DNA from: Epiperipatus broadwayi
Taxonomy: Eukaryota > Onychophora > Udeonychophora > Euonychophora > Peripatidae
Assembly: GCA_028023455.1 (NCBI GenBank)
Contig: JAQFVV010000557.1
Location: 310,001 to 374,000, forward strand
Direction of reading: 5' to 3'
Length of the DNA stretch: 64,000 nt
Of this stretch, positions 38,301-52,015 are shown piece after piece. The translations under genes were made by a program, and so were the position numbers. The notes beneath the pieces are model-generated. The model ran no database searches and had not been told where the DNA came from. It saw only the letters and a list, made by a program, of their open reading frames with translations. Numbering within the stretch: the first letter of the stretch is position 1; each line of letters begins with the position of its first letter.

Positions 38301-39866
38301 AAAACATATTATTTCATATAATGTTATATTACGAATTAGTGTATTTTGTTTTCCCTATCACTATCTAAAATTTAATGTTTAACTTAGATTAGTAAAGAAA
38401 ATAATTCAAACCATAATCACATATTTTTCTGACGGTAAATCTTGGTTAGTCCCATAATATTTATTATTTCTTCTTTTGTCCGAATGTTCTCCTTTATGCT
38501 TATTAAAGTTTTAAATAAATTAGTTCATTTAATAAACTGTTTAGATGATCTTTAGTTTTAGTGTTTAATTCAAAATTATTAGAAAACATTTTATTTAGTT
38601 ATCCCACGAAGCTTTTTAATGTTCTGGCGAATATTACCTCGGCGCATTGATGCATCTTTATTTCTAGTTAAACTACAATTATTTAATAATTACGGTACCA
38701 ATTGCATTTTCCATGGATCCAATTTTTTATATTTCTCTTCTGTAAAATATAAACTTCATTTTCATTCATTATTATTTTATAGACACTACTTCCGATCTTT
38801 AATTATTTTCTAGAGTATTTTCTCCAGTCATCTTAAAGAAAGCAATTCAAACTATTTCAATATTAAAATTCCTTTTGTCCATTTATTCTTATATGAATAA
38901 TACTTATTTTTATTTTCTATTATCTTCATTAACTTTGCGCACAATGTCCTTTCATTGATTTTATACGCACGAAAACAGCTTTCATAGTGATACGCTATAT
39001 AAACTATATCAACGAATAACATTAACATATTTGAAACATTATAAAATTTACAACTTGGTTTTAAGAATCTATCCATTTTCTATTGAAAACTCTGATTATA
39101 TTTTGATAGAATCCACTGGCAGGTTACTGTAAAGTTAGTGAAACATTACTATGAAAAACTTTTTTTAAAAAATTTTATTCTAAGATTCTTTTCGGATGAT
39201 TTTTAAATTGTCAGTTGGTTTCTTTCAAATATATTATTAAAATTATAATAAAATTGACTAATAAATTGAAGAAAAAAAAATTAGAGAGCTTAAAATTTTA
39301 CCTCTGCTCTGGAATCAACACATTTTTGTTCTCCCCCTTTATACAATTAGTTGGCGCGATTTTTTGTTGTCTGCCAAGATCTTTTTTTTTTTTATTGGTC
39401 AATTCCTACTTGGATTTGTAAACAATTTCTAAAGTTTTAAAATCATGACGTAATAGACTTAAATATTAACTCATTATTATTTTTAAATCAATTATTATCT
39501 ATTACAATTTAACTATCTTTAAAATAATTTTGAAACAATAATTAATAAAAATGCATACTACTTATTTTTATTATGATGTGTGACAATTCTATCCACTTCT
39601 ATAATATACTATTTAAATATTTTAATTATTAGTATTAATTTAAACCAGTACTTATACATAGAATATTCCAGACAGTCACGTGGTCATTTCCGGTGTTTAG
39701 TCTGATTTTATCTGTCTGAATAAATTTGTTACTTATATTATATAAAATAATTATATAAAATTTTGAAAAACAATTTAGAAAAATATAGAATTAGATACAA
39801 TTCTCACCATCACAATATTTATTATTAAATATATCATATTAAAAAAAATTTACTGCTTAATATAAT
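35360..39866. other. 4.5-kb AT-rich stretch, no recognised gene
   Basis: Begins, after a short TA tract (about 35503-35520), with a less AT-rich segment (35521-35690) containing the repeated words AATCTAACCCTTGT and AGGCCAATC. The rest has no ORF over about 75 codons and no visible terminal repeats. A more balanced segment at 37390-37760 is also unrecognised. It could be one large decayed element, but I cannot show its ends. Confidence 0.4.
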
Positions 39867-42093
39867 CTATAATATTAAATACTATATAATATTAATTTTA
39901 AAATTTTTTTAGTAATTGACCATTTAAAATAACGGTCATTGACCTATAGAAAAGAGCACAATATATATATATCAAAACTATATTATCAAAATAATGAGAA
40001 CTATTATTTATTTGTTCTTTCTTTATCGAAATATTTTCTGCCTTTGTAAAATAATATTACAACTCAGTCTATTACTATTTGCATTTAATATTTCCTCAAT
40101 ATATATAAATAAAACATTTAAATGTATTAAATAAAACATTTAAATGTATTGAAATCATTTTGGATAGTTATCTATATTGTAGGGAAGCAGAAAATTTACA
40201 CTTCAAAATCCCTCACTCAAAATAAAATTGCTTCTGTAGAGTTATTTTTTACCTCAGTGAAGTTTGGCTGATCTGAATTAACAAATAGTCTAAGTAAAAA
40301 TAAATCTAGTCGCAAACGTTTTAATTTTATAAATTAAATGAGAACATTTAACTTTTTTAATTAACAATTAGCCGAGATTGTGCAACAAATTTATTTAATT
40401 AAACGTTTAAATGTTTAAAAACAACAAATTTTTTTCTTCATTTCTTCCTTTTTTTAGTTGAGATTAGCTAGTCGCCAGTAGATATTCAATGATTAGCTAA
40501 ATCCTGTTATGGATCATCTATCTAAATACATCTACAAATATTTTGGAATTATTTGGACACCATCTACAATAAAACAATTATTAGCTTTACAGCAGATTTA
40601 AATTCAAGCACATGATAAAGACAGTGATTTAATTATTAGAGGGAAATTATTAAAATTCTGACAATTGATCAGCATGATATGTATTTCTGAACATCTGTGG
40701 AGAGACGTTAGCATAGTTTTTGCATGATGTGTTGTTTTAAGAATATTTACATAATCATATAGTAGAATAAAATAGTTATTTACTTTGTAGACATTGATTA
40801 CAAAATAATATTTATATATCTCAAAAAGTGTCTATGGACAGCAAAAAGAAAGAAAAAATTATGACTTTTTTTTTATGAATGAGATAGTAAAACTCTATAT
40901 AGCAGATTCTGCTATAGACCACAAGTATTAATACACCTTTATTACCTGAGTTGGGTGATGTAAGTTTAGTAAGCTTCTTAGCTTTAATTTAAAAAAATTA
41001 GCAATGATTTTTTTATACTATTCCATATTATTATTTCCATCAATGTCAGCCAAGAACAGCTTATTACAAACATCAAAATCTTAAAGAATAGATAAGTTCA
41101 TTCTACTTTTTATCATTTATTAACATATCTGAATGTTATTTATCAATGGCTTATGGGGAAGGGGAGGGGGGGTCATTGTGCTTGAGTGTATCAGTGTTAT
41201 TAGATGGAGTGGAGAGTGGTGGATTGTGTGAAAGTCTGTGCTCATACCCTAATATTATATATTCTGGGAAAACTAAAGATTGTCACTGTGAAGAATTTGG
41301 TTTAATTTTAGTTACCTGTAAATATTTACTTTAAAAGCATTTTTTAAAGACAGTTTTAAAATATTTTTAAAATTTATAAAAATAAGGAAGAATTTTATAC
41401 TTTAATCATCTCTGATACAGACATAATTTTTCCCATTACTGTGATGGCCCTGAATACGGTTGTTGTTTTTTAATAATTCTCTTTTAATCATTTTTAATGG
41501 GTTTTTTATTCTTATAAATTTTATTTTCTAGTAAAAATGTGAATTTTTTTTTTAGATCTCATCATAAATATTTACAGCAAAATCTCAAAATAATCTCATC
41601 TCTCCCATCAGTTAGTATCTTATTTTTCACATTAATAATTAAAAATAAATAAACAAAATGTTTACAATAATAGAAAATATATAGATAATGTAAAATGAAA
41701 AGAGAAAAAAGAAAGATATAGTTAATCTAAGTTTTATCCTTGTTTTACAATTCACCTACAAATATCTAGATAGTCATCTGGGCTGGTCATGGGAAAACTA
41801 CTTAAAAGAAAAAGTCCAAGTGTATAAAAAATTCAAGTTTCAATAGCCTGAATTTGAATCCAGGTGGAAAATAAACATCATGAAATGACTATATTTTTTT
41901 TTGTATTTTCATTTATTTAATTTTTTTAAATAATAAACTTAATTGCTTTCTATCTGTTATAAATCAACATTTTTATGTCAAATTAGATAAAAAATTATGG
42001 TTGTTATTTCAATTAGGCTGAAAAAGATTTGAGCATTATTTGGAGACACTGGCATTGGTTTTAAAACCTTAATGAAATAGAGGGTTTCTCTAT

Positions 42094-43085
42094 AATAATA
42101 ATTTTATTGACAAATCAAATGTATACAACAATAAACAGATAAATATAGTCTAGTAGACTTCTGTGTGAACTTGCAGGCTAAATCACTGGAAAAGATCACA
42201 ATGTATTTTAATTAGCAGCTGAGTTGTGTGGCAAATTTACTTCATGAAGGCTTGCAGTTCTATTGCACTTGTGTGACTAGTCTGATAATGAAATTAGGCT
42301 CCATGTATCTAGGTATTTACTTTTTGGGGTGAGAGGTAGGTCTCTTCTTTTAATCTTGGAAAGCTTGTGCATGAAATAACCATCTTCCTAAAAGAAGGCA
42401 GCATTAAATAACTTTTTGCAATGGGCAGTCCAGATAGAGTATATAACAAAGAGAGAAAGTCTAATTATTGCAAAGGTCTTGATATTATCTTTTAAGGAAA
42501 TAATAAGATAATAGTTTATGTTAACCTTATCATAAATTGCTTTCTTAGTAAACCAAAGGGCTGAACATGAATGGATTATATGTTCAAACATTTCATCCTG
42601 ATGTTGGCAGTGAGGCCAATGGGGGTCAAAGCTCATGATACCTCTTTTAATAGCTAGAAACCAATTAGTACTTATTGAATTCATATTGATTTTTATTGCA
42701 AAATAAAGATATTTTGAATCCATGCACCAAAACTTAAAGAGAGAAACAATTTTTTTGGTTTGACAAACCTAACTCAGAATGATTTGTAATATTGATCAGG
42801 TTGATGATGTTATGCACTTCCCACATTTCAATCTTGTTACTGAAGATGTTATAAGTAATGGCCATGTGGCTTTGAATAAGCTGTATTGTGCTATATAGAA
42901 TATTCTTCCCTCTGGATGGAGAACTATCAGTAGGTATAACTGGTAGAATGATTTGAGCATATCCAAACAGTTTTATCATCATACTTATAAAATTAAATGA
43001 TTTCTGAAACAAGATTTGCCTGGATGGACTAAAAATGCAATTCACAATTACAAAAATCCCAAATTTCAATTTTAATTTATTCAAT
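42094..43085 (-). pseudogene. LINE-like 3' fragment, left arm
   Basis: Two adjoining frames (42734-43084, 42388-42723) resemble the C-terminal end of a LINE polyprotein. WFLAIKRGIMSFDPHWPHCQ followed by EMFEHIIHSC and a downstream SIWTAHC has the order of the zinc-binding domain that follows the RT in several LINE clades (C-x2-C, H, C), with the first cysteine lost. The 3' end carries AATAAA then ATTATTATTAT (about 42085-42110 reversed), a typical LINE-type short-repeat tail. There is no RT palm, so it is 5'-truncated. Clade not assigned. Confidence 0.45.
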
Positions 43086-43344
43086 TTCTTTGTCTAGTGT
43101 ATTCAATCAATAAGAGAATAAATTTATAGACTCATTTGTTTTTTTTTACAATTATAATTAATGAATTACTTCTTGAAAACATATTTTCATTAATACACAT
43201 ATACTCATTTAAAGAAAACAGCATTAGCATAGAATTTTTAAAAAAATGTCAATACATTTTTTATTATTTTCACTCTTATCAAATGTCATATATATATAAA
43301 ATACATATTTTGCTGGTTCATCCATATTAAAAAAATTTTAAATA

Positions 43345-43400
43345 TTGATATACCGACATTTTGACTTGATCATACAAGTCATCCACTGGGGGATAAAAGG
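43345..43400 (-). ncRNA. Decayed PLE hammerhead, left arm
   Basis: The minus strand has TGGATGA, stem ACTTG/CAAGT, then CAAAATGTC followed by GGTATATC. It fits a hammerhead whose cores CTGATGA and GAAA have drifted. It is placed at the PLE terminal repeat; see the mirror at 60465-60525. Confidence 0.35.
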
Positions 43401-43599
43401 CAGAAAGATGGTTGTAAGAGATGCTACAATCACTAATTTGAAAAAAGTGTTAAAGTTCCACCAATAGCAAAAATGTTAAATTAAGAATGTTTTTAAAAAA
43501 AAATATTTCCAAATAGGAGGAAGTTTGCATGTATCATCTCACTTATTGATACAAAGTGGCCTTTTAAGTATCTCAATGACTTTTCTAATTTTGCAGTGG

Positions 43600-45803
43600 T
43601 AGAGATTATCACATCTGGATATGATCCTGATACTAGAAAAATCAATTTTATGACTTGAGTCTATAGTATGGAGTGAAAGTGTGATGATGATGAGTGTTGT
43701 TTAACTGCATTAGCATGCTCATCTCTGCTAACACTGATGCAACAATTACTCATACCTATGTAATAAACTTTACAATTTTCACATGAGATTTGATAAACAC
43801 CATGAGATTCAAGAGGGATTAAATCTTAGGCTTGGTTATTATATTACTGATTTTTTGATGAGTAGAAAATGCTGTATCTATATTATAGCATTTTAATATA
43901 TGTCCAATACTGTCTGTAGTTCCTTTTACATATGGAACACAAATCCTAATAGCTGATTTATCATTTTTTTGTTTCCTATTTTGTCCATTTTGGGTTTGAA
44001 ATAAGGCTTTTTTTATAAATTTATAGTTATAACTATTTGCTAATAAAACACTATTAATATGATTTATTTCTTCTTTCAGATGTGACTTATCTGAAAGGTT
44101 AGTTGCTCTATTTAAAAGAGTTTCGGCTACAGACTCTATCTGAGTTGGGTGATGATGAGAATGTAAATGTAAATACCTGTCAGTGTGTGTATTCTTTCTG
44201 TAAATTGAAAAAGATAAACTATTTGGTAATCTAGTAATGACTAGAACATCAAGAAAAGGGAGTTTTTCATCAGACTCTGTCTCCATTGTAAATTTAATAT
44301 GAGGATGCATATTATTTAAATGTAAGAAAAAATCATCTAGTTTATTTTTTCCATGTTGCTATATGACAAAAGTGTCATCTATGTATCTGAGCCAAATGAG
44401 AGGCTTTAAAGATGATGATTCTAAAACATGAGTTTCTATATTTTCCATGAATAAATCAGCTATTACTCTTGAGATAGATGAGCCCATAGGAGTACCAAAA
44501 ACTTGTCTGTAATGCTGTCCATTGTATACAAAATATATGTTCAAGAGATAATGTTTAATCAAAGCAATAATATGGTCTGGTAAATTGCAACATTACGAAA
44601 TTGTGTTTAAAGCTTCATCAATTGGAATGTTTGTAAACAAAGACACACATCAAAACTGACCAGAATGTCATTAGCATTAATTTTTAATTTTTTTTAAACA
44701 GAAATAAAATGAAAACAGTTTTTAATGTATGATTTAATAGATAGGAGTGTAGGTTTAATGAAATCCAATAAATATTTAGCTAAAATATGAGTTGGAGATC
44801 CTATTGCACTTACTATTGGACGAAAGAGGGTATCTGGTTTGTGAATTTTTGGAAGTCCATAAAATTTCGGACAGTCCCATGATTTTTCATGAGGAATTAT
44901 TTTATTTTTTTATCTGTTTCAATAGTCGATTTATTAATAATGGCTTTTGTTGTTTTTTCCAAATACGTAGTATGATTTCTTCTTGATAGTTTGTAAGTTT
45001 TATCATTAAGCAAATCTAAAATTTTATTATGGTAAATGTCATGATCCATAACAACAGTGGCATTATCTTCATCAGCTGGAAGTACAACAATTGATTTGTC
45101 CAATTTTATATTATTTAATGCTTGTCTTTCTATCTTTGAAATATTATTTTTAGGAACCTTAGCTTTTTTTAAAATATTGCAAATCTTGGCTCTAGCCAAA
45201 TCAGCTGATGATTCAACATTACAAACAATTTTATAAAAAGGTATCTGGGAAAGTGTTAAAGCAAAATGAAAACCTTTTTCTAAAACTGAAACTTCATCTG
45301 TAGAGAGGGCTTTCTTAGGTAAATTATAAACTGTTTTTTGATTTGGATGCGTAATGTTTGGTGATTGTGTTCTAATTAGCATTTGTAATTTTTTCTTTTG
45401 CTTTGCTGTTACAAATTCCGAATCTTTAATCGATCTAAAATTTGTAATATGATCAAAAATAGTCTATAGTAAAGGATGTATTTTATTACTAAGGTATGAA
45501 CGTAAATCCAGCAATACTTTGTCAATTTTGTCTAGATTTTTCCGGGGTTTTTTTAATAAAAGAACTTAAAATAATATTGCTTGTTTTCCTTAGAATTTTA
45601 CTAATATTATAATTGTTCTTGTGAAACATAATTTTACAGCAAGTGGGTATAGCATTGTGATTTTTACATGCTAATAGAAAAGATAAATTATTAAGTAACT
45701 TACATTTCTTAATCCACATTCCTTCAAATACTCGAAGCTGTTTAAATATTTCCTCCCTGTAGAGGTTAATAATGTTGATACGAAAATTTTCCACGGGTTG
45801 CAT
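43600..45803 (-). pseudogene. PLE C RT/GIY-YIG coding remains, left arm
   Basis: Reading from the 5' end: the N-terminal PLE domain (45522-45803; FLLACKNHNAIPTCCKIMF), the RT N-terminal part (44897-45382; SIVVLPADEDNATVVMDHD), a fingers motif YGLPKIHKPD (about 44840-44890), GTPMGSSIS and the catalytic box RYIDDTFVI (44359-44562), FLDVLVITRLP and RKNTHTDRYLH (43819-44310), then a GIY-YIG remnant (about 43640-43800). Inactivating lesions include a TAG at 44359-44361 just after YIDDTFVI and frameshifts near 44650, 44900 and 43825. Relative to the right arm it lacks 24 bp near 45211. Confidence 0.9.
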
Positions 45804-45923
45804 ATATAAAACATATTTTGCGGGTTCATCCCTGTTAAAAAATTTTTAAATATTGATATACATGGATGAACCCGCAAAATATGTCTTTTATATATGCAAC
45901 CCGCGAAAATCTTCGTATCAACA
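45773..45923. repeat. Hairpin at the 5' end of PLE C, left arm
   Basis: About 60-bp arms (TGTTGATACGAAAATTTTCC... and its reverse) surround ATATCAATATTT sequence. One arm is an inverted copy of the element's terminal repeat. Confidence 0.85.
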
Positions 45924-45984
45924 TATATATATAATAATAATAATCAATAAAGCAAGTCATATATTATGTGGCATTAATATATAT

Positions 45985-48110
45985 TATAACGATCGGGGAG
46001 AACAGGAGTCTTAACGTATCTGCACTACAAGGGCGCCATCTAGACATTTGAACCTAAAAAATTTATATAGTAGGCAGATACGTAAGTTAAAAAAATTTTT
46101 TTTTTATTTTTATATTGTTTGATTCCAACCGTCAGCCCATTGTCACTAGCTCAGCAGAGTTTTAAATTTATAAATTCTTATCTAAGACTATTTTTAATAT
46201 TAAAAAAAAAAGAATAAAACAAGCCACTGCCAGTAATTAACACACAAACATTTATTTATTTACGCACATATATAATCATTTTAAATTTGAGGAATAACAT
46301 TTATTATTTAGATTTTAATATTAACTTTTAATTTAAATTATTATTTTAAGATTTTAAATCATCTACAGAAATGAATTTTATATTTACTTTAAGATTGTCA
46401 AGTATAAATAAACTACATAGATTTGCATTTGAAAAGAAAATATTCTATCCCTTATTTAACCTTAGGCCAAAAGTTCGCGGTCAAACCGGCGTCAATCCAT
46501 CTGATACATTGATGTATTCAATGTATCAAGAAAATACAACAGCACAAATCTATATCATACTGTCAGGAATGTACATCTGAACAGCATGGTTAGAGAAGAC
46601 ATTGACTCTTGTCCAATACAGGAATGTTATATCTGTATGGCAAGAAGAACAATAAAAAAAACTCCATAGGAAGGAAGTGTGGTCCTTTTGCCGACTTACG
46701 ATCCCATCCATAGGCAACAAGGGGGTACACAGCATATAAAATGATCCTGCCCATAGCAGAGCTCATACTACATCTACTAATTACACCAATATATCTAATC
46801 CATTGAATTAATTTAACTACAAAACAAATAACCTAAGATTACCCTCCTCTAATTAATTAATATGACTTTACAAATCTATATAGCCATTCATGCCCGACTT
46901 AAATTTAACATTTATAGAAATTCGCACAGATGGATTTATAAAAGTTTGTTTTTTTAATGTTGAGTATAGATCGATTACATAGATTACACACTCAAAAACA
47001 TTTCAAAATAAACATAAATGATCAAAATATAAAGTCATTGATGTAATTGCAGAGGGAATTTACAAGAAACCCAATGGCATTCATCATAAGATGCCGCATT
47101 GACACCAATAACTAAAAAGACATCCGAATAAATACATTTTAGATATTCAATGTAAGATATCATTATTTACCGAATGTCTATATATTCTAATCAAATATGA
47201 AAACAAAAACATAATTAAACGTGAACGAATCTATGCAAGCGTCAATACCCAACTTAAATTTAATGCATTTAAATAATTTATACAATATTAATAAAAATAA
47301 AAATGATTTTTTTTTAGCAAACTCAAATATATATAATTTAAACATTAATTATCAATTTGAAAGTCAGATAAGAGTTCATTTTTAAATTTAGGTTAGCTGA
47401 ATCTTAAAAGTTTGAACAAAAGTTCTTAATTATTTTTAAATTTGATAGTTCATGTCTTACAGAAGGAGAATCATGGTTCCTGGTGCCACTTCCCTTGATG
47501 TCTCTATTTGAAGTCCGGTCTGTTGTTCTGGAGGAGGCCTAAGCTGGTTCAATCCTGGTGTTACAGTCATTTTATTTGAAATAAGTGAGAGAGAGTGACA
47601 AGTGCGTCTTATCGCTCTTCTCACAAAAATCAAGCTGGAACTGTTCTTGATTTCAATATTTTTCTTTTTATAATCATCCTCTGAATTCAACGAACAAAAC
47701 ATCACTAATCCATCATTTTCATTGGAGTCCGAGCTGAGGCTTGATGCTTCCATTGGTCAAGCTAATTCTTTTTATTCTCTTATCTATATCTTTTCCTCTG
47801 ACTTTTTAATTATATAAGAGCCCCAAGGGCTAGTTTGCTTTTCGATAATTAATAAACAATCATTTCCATTTACAAAAATATTTTATCTTTAGATCTTGTA
47901 CTTTTTTTTTAAAAAGTACATTCAAATATATGTTTTTTTAAAAAGAAAATAATTTTTAAAGTTTTGCATCTGTGTGAATATATATACATATACAAGTTTA
48001 ACAACTCTTTAATTTTTTTTAGCTTTTAGTTTTTAATAAATTTATTTTTATTTGTGAACTTAAAGTTTTTATTTTAAATTAATGTAATGGCATATTTATA
48101 TATCGTTACA
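45985..48110 (+). mobile_element. Repeat Q, longest copy, left arm
   Basis: Starts TATAACGATCGGGG and ends ATCGTTACA, imperfect inverted ends of about 9 bp. The plus strand holds a 69-codon frame (46371-46580, FYPLFNLRPKVRGQTGVNP) that is conserved in five other copies. Further on the plus strand, a stop-ridden homologous region contains CYICMARRTIKK. The minus strand holds a 98-codon frame (47457-47753, rich in Ser and Asn, with RPPPEQQTGLQ) that is intact in both arms. I recognise no known domain. Copies are scattered next to TA tracts. LTR, or DNA element with short TIRs, are both possible. Confidence 0.65.
47457..47753 (-). CDS. Unrecognised 98-codon ORF in repeat Q
   Basis: Begins MEASSLSSDSNENDG and ends GTMILLL. 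The acidic/serine-rich N terminus is followed by a basic segment (FVRRAIRRTC) and a proline/glutamine stretch. The right-arm copy differs at only a few residues. Conservation between palindrome arms says little about selection, and the diverged Q at 16 kb does not keep this frame, so coding status is doubtful. Confidence 0.25.
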   Translation of the reverse strand: MEASSLSSDSNENDGLVMFCSLNSEDDYKKKNIEIKNSSSLIFVRRAIRRTCHSLSLISNKMTVTPGLNQLRPPPEQQTGLQIETSREVAPGTMILLL

Positions 48111-48754
48111 TATCAGTAAACTTCCTCAAAAAACAAAAACCTTAAAAAAAAAAAAGAATTTACTTAGTGTTAGTAATTACGTTACACAAATTGATTATAT
48201 GTGAAAATTTCAAAAGGACAAAACTTTTTTTATAAAAGACAACACAGTAATTACACACAAATATAATGATAAAAAAAAATGTTGACTGTTTATTCTTTAC
48301 TACCAGCTAAATTTCTGCCCCCTCCCTTCCAAGTTTCTTTTCTCCTACTTTTAAGTATTACTTAGGCACGGTAAACGCTTGGATTTTAAATAAGACTTTT
48401 TTAAAAAAAAAAATATGATTTATATTAATTATTACATTTTAATTATTTCATTTTATTCCTCACATTTATCTTTACATATGTGCAATTTTTCTTACTGCAG
48501 TACCTTTAAAACACAATTCAACCTATAACTTTACGTTAATACCAAAAATATATTTATACTCATTTCAGGAAAAATATTATGGGCATGATTTATTTTTAAA
48601 AGTACTCATGTTTTCTTAAACATCTGGCTATAACTTTATGTTAGTACAAAAAATACATTTATTTCAGAAAAAATGTCACCGGCATGATTCATTTTTAAAA
48701 TTTCTCATGGTACTGGTGGTTTATTAAAGATCAGAACACGTTGGGTGGCCTATT

Positions 48755-49626
48755 ATAATGATCGGAAATAAGAGGCTTAATGTATCTGCACTACAAGGGC
48801 GCCATCTAGGCCAATTGAACCTAGAAAATTTATAAAGTAGGCAGATACATAAGGAAAAAAATTATTTTTATATTGGTTGATTCCGACTGTTAGCCCATTG
48901 TCACTAGCTCAGCAGAGTAGCAGAGATTTATATTTATAAATTCTTATCTAAGACTATTTTTAATATTAAAAAAAGAATAAAATAAGCCACTGCCAGTAAT
49001 TAACACACAAACAATATTTATTTATGCACATATATAATCATTTTAAATTCAAGGAATAACATTTATTATTTAGATTTTAATATTAACTTTTAATTTAAAC
49101 TATTATTTTAAAATTTTAAGATTGTCCATACAAATGAATTTAATATTTTTTATTAAGATCATCGAGTATGAATAGACTACATAGATTGTATTTGAAAAGA
49201 AAATATTCTATCCCTTATTTAACCTTAGGTCAAAAGTTTGCAGTCAAACCGGCGTCAATCCATCTGATACATTGATGTATTCAATGTAGCATGAAAATAC
49301 AACAACACAAATATATATACCATACTGTCAGGAATGTACATCTGAACAGCATGGTTAGAGAAGACATTGACTCTTGTCCAATACAGGAATGTTACATCTG
49401 TATGGCAAGAAGAACAATAAAAAAACTCCATGAGAAGGGACTATGTCCTTTCTGTCTTACTATTCCCTTCCATAAGCAAAACAGGAGTGAGCAGCGTATA
49501 CAGTGATTCTGCACATAGTGAACCTCATACTACATCTACTAATTACACCAATATATCCAATCCATTGACCTAATTTGACTATGAAACAAATAACCTAAGA
49601 TTACCCTCCTCTAATTAATATAACTT

Positions 49627-49714
<88 letters not shown>

Positions 49715-49876
49715 CAAACTCAAATATATATAATTTAAACTTTAATTATCAATTTGAAAATTTGAAAGTCAGATAAGAATTCATTTTTAAATTTAGGTTA
49801 GCTGAATCTTAAAAGTTTGAACGAAAGTTCTTAATTATTTTTAAATTTTATAGTTCATGTCTTACAGAAGAAGAAT
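48755..49876 (+). mobile_element. Repeat Q copy with internal TA expansion, left arm
   Basis: The 5' part (48755-49628) is co-linear with 45985 onward, including the RREDIDSCPIQECYICMARR-type coding segment (49291-49506). A TA microsatellite (about 49630-49711) replaces the middle. Sequence matching the Q segment at 47328-47465 follows, up to 49875, where another Q 5' end begins. Confidence 0.75.
49630..49711. repeat. TA microsatellite inside repeat Q
   Basis: About 80 bases of TA. The mirror tract is at about 54119-54203 and is slightly longer. Confidence 0.95.
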
Positions 49877-50090
49877 GCCAATTATAACAATCGGGGAGAA
49901 GGGAGTCTTAATGTATCTACACTACAGGGTGCCACTAGGCATTTGAATCTAGAAAATTTATATAGTAGGCAGATACGTAAGTTTAAAAAAAAATTTTTTT
50001 TTATTTTAATATATATATTTGGATTCTGACCGTTAGCCCATTGTCACCAGCTCAGCGAAACAGCAGAGATTTATATTTTATAATAAATTC
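49876..50090 (+). mobile_element. Repeat Q, 5' end only, left arm
   Basis: ATTATAACAATCGGGGAG, TACAGGGTGCCACTAGGC and GATTCTGACCGTTAGCCC are Q 5' blocks. Similarity stops near 50090, where unrelated sequence starts. Confidence 0.75.
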
Positions 50091-50948
50091 TAGAACTGTT
50101 ACTGCCATGAGCAGGATTGAAGAATAGTTAAAAATTATATATCTTGGTCAACCATGAACAGGCTGGGGTAAAGGACAAGAATGGACCAGGCTCTGCCATC
50201 CATCCTGCAGAGGTACTATAGTTGCTGTCCATGTAGGAGCGAAGCCCTTCCTAAATTACAGAAAGAACAACATTCACTGAACGCCATTGATTGTGCCTTA
50301 CGGAATCCACAGAGGACTACAAAAAGAAAGAAATCACTTATTCACTACATCACAGCATGAAGCCAGTGAAAATTACCATTCATCTACACCCAGGTGAGAT
50401 AAAGCAAGGTAACTCAAATATTTTCATAAATACCAGTCACCTCTTGAATAAGAACATATTTCAGTAAAATAATAATGCATAAGGGCTAAAAGAAAATAAA
50501 GAGATATCTAAAATAATGCCCTATATAACATATGTGAATGAATAGACTAGATAATGACTGATTGCATTTACTTTATATGCTAAGTTATATATGTTTTTTG
50601 TTACATTTGTGAACTTATGCGAGTGTGTATTTGCATGCATATCATTCAAGTATTCAAGCACAAACCAATACCCAATTACGGGATTCTATTTTGTTTTTTT
50701 TTGTTTTTTTATTAACAAATATTAAGTTAGTGTTTTAAGTATAATTGTGTGTGTTCAATGTTAATTTCTTTAAAAGCCTAGATTACAGAGTACAATTAGA
50801 GAGTAGTATTAAGAATAAAAGTAAGAAAGTAAAACGAATTGTTTATGTGTTCCATCCACACTTGATCTGTTCTCCCACCTCTTTTCCATGGTCAACGACC
50901 ACTACCGCTGAGTGAGCTAGCCAGAAGTATAAGAGCTCTATGGGGCCC
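50091..50948. other. Unrecognised non-Q segment between Q copies
   Basis: A less AT-rich block (CTGTTACTGCCATGAGCAGG, GGAGCGAAGCCCTTCC) without a credible ORF. Mirror at about 52881-53740. Origin unknown. Confidence 0.5.
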
Positions 50949-51795
50949 ATTATAATGATCAGGAAGAACAGGAGTCTTAACATATCTGCACTACAAGGCG
51001 CCATCTAGGCATTTGAACCTAGAAAATTTATATAGTAGGCAGATACGTAAGTTAAAAAAAAATTATTTTTATATTGGTTGATTCCGACCATTAGCCCATT
51101 GTCACTAGCTCAGCAGAGTAGCAGAGATTTATATTTATAAATTCTTATCTAAGACTATTTTTAATATTAAAAAAAAGAATAAAATAAGACACTGCCAGTA
51201 ATTAACACACAAACATTTATTTATTTACGCACATATATAATCATTTTAAATTTGAGGAATAACATTTATTATTAAGATTCTAATATTAACTTTTAATTTA
51301 AATTATTATTTTAAGATTTTAAATCATCTACACAGATGAATTTTATATTTATTTTAAAATTGTCAAGTATGAATAAACTACATAGATTTGCATTTGAAAA
51401 GAAAATATTCTATCCCTTATTTAATCTTAGACCAAAAGTTCGCAGTCAAACTGGCATCAATCCATCTGATACATTGATGTATTCAATGTATCATGAAAAT
51501 ACAACAGCACATATCTATATCATACTGTCAGGAATGTACATCTGAACAGCATGGTTAGAGAAGACATTGACTCTTGTCCAATACAGGAATGTTACATCTG
51601 TATGACAAGAAGAACAATAAAAAAACTCCATAGGAAGGATTGTGGTCCTTTGCAATAACTTTCGATCCCATCCATAGGCAACAAGAGGGCACGTGGTGTT
51701 AAACTATCCTGCACATAATGGAGCTCATACTACATTCACTAATTACACCAATATATTTAATCTATTGAACTAACCTAAGATTATCTCTCCCCAAT
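50949..51795 (+). mobile_element. Repeat Q copy abutting the palindrome centre, left arm
   Basis: Starts ATTATAATGATCAGG and includes the 69-codon frame (51336-51545). It breaks off at the palindrome spacer near 51795, after TAACCTAAGATTATC. Confidence 0.8.
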
Positions 51796-52015
51796 TATAT
51801 TCAATGACTTTATATTTTGATCTATTTATGTTTTATTTTGAAATGTTTTTGAGCATGTAATCTATATAATCGATCCATACTCAACATTGAAAAACAAACT
51901 TTTATAAATCCATCTGTGCGAATTTATATAAATGTTAAATTTAAGCTTGATTATGAATGGCCATATAGATTTGTAAAGTCATATTAATTAATTAGGGAGG
52001 GTAATCTTAGGTTAG
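51795..52015 (-). repeat. Spacer of the giant palindrome: part of a minus-strand Q copy
   Basis: Matches the Q segment 46850-47035 in reverse orientation and continues smoothly into the right-arm Q copy. The palindrome therefore hinges inside a single Q element, with the left arm joined where Q position about 47035 would be. Confidence 0.75.

Larger units (their letters stand above)
43290..45923 (-). mobile_element. Penelope-like element C, left arm copy
   Basis: From a 5' hairpin (45773-45923) to a 3' end near 43290 that repeats part of the hairpin sequence (GGATGAACC.GCAAAATATG). This forms PLE-type terminal repeats. The coding remains and a decayed ribozyme lie between. It mirrors 57917-60575. 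Confidence 0.85.

Noticed and set aside
35360-39866. A large hidden gene or element
   Set aside because: No ORF over about 75 codons, splice-consistent coding signal or terminal repeat was visible; left as unrecognised.
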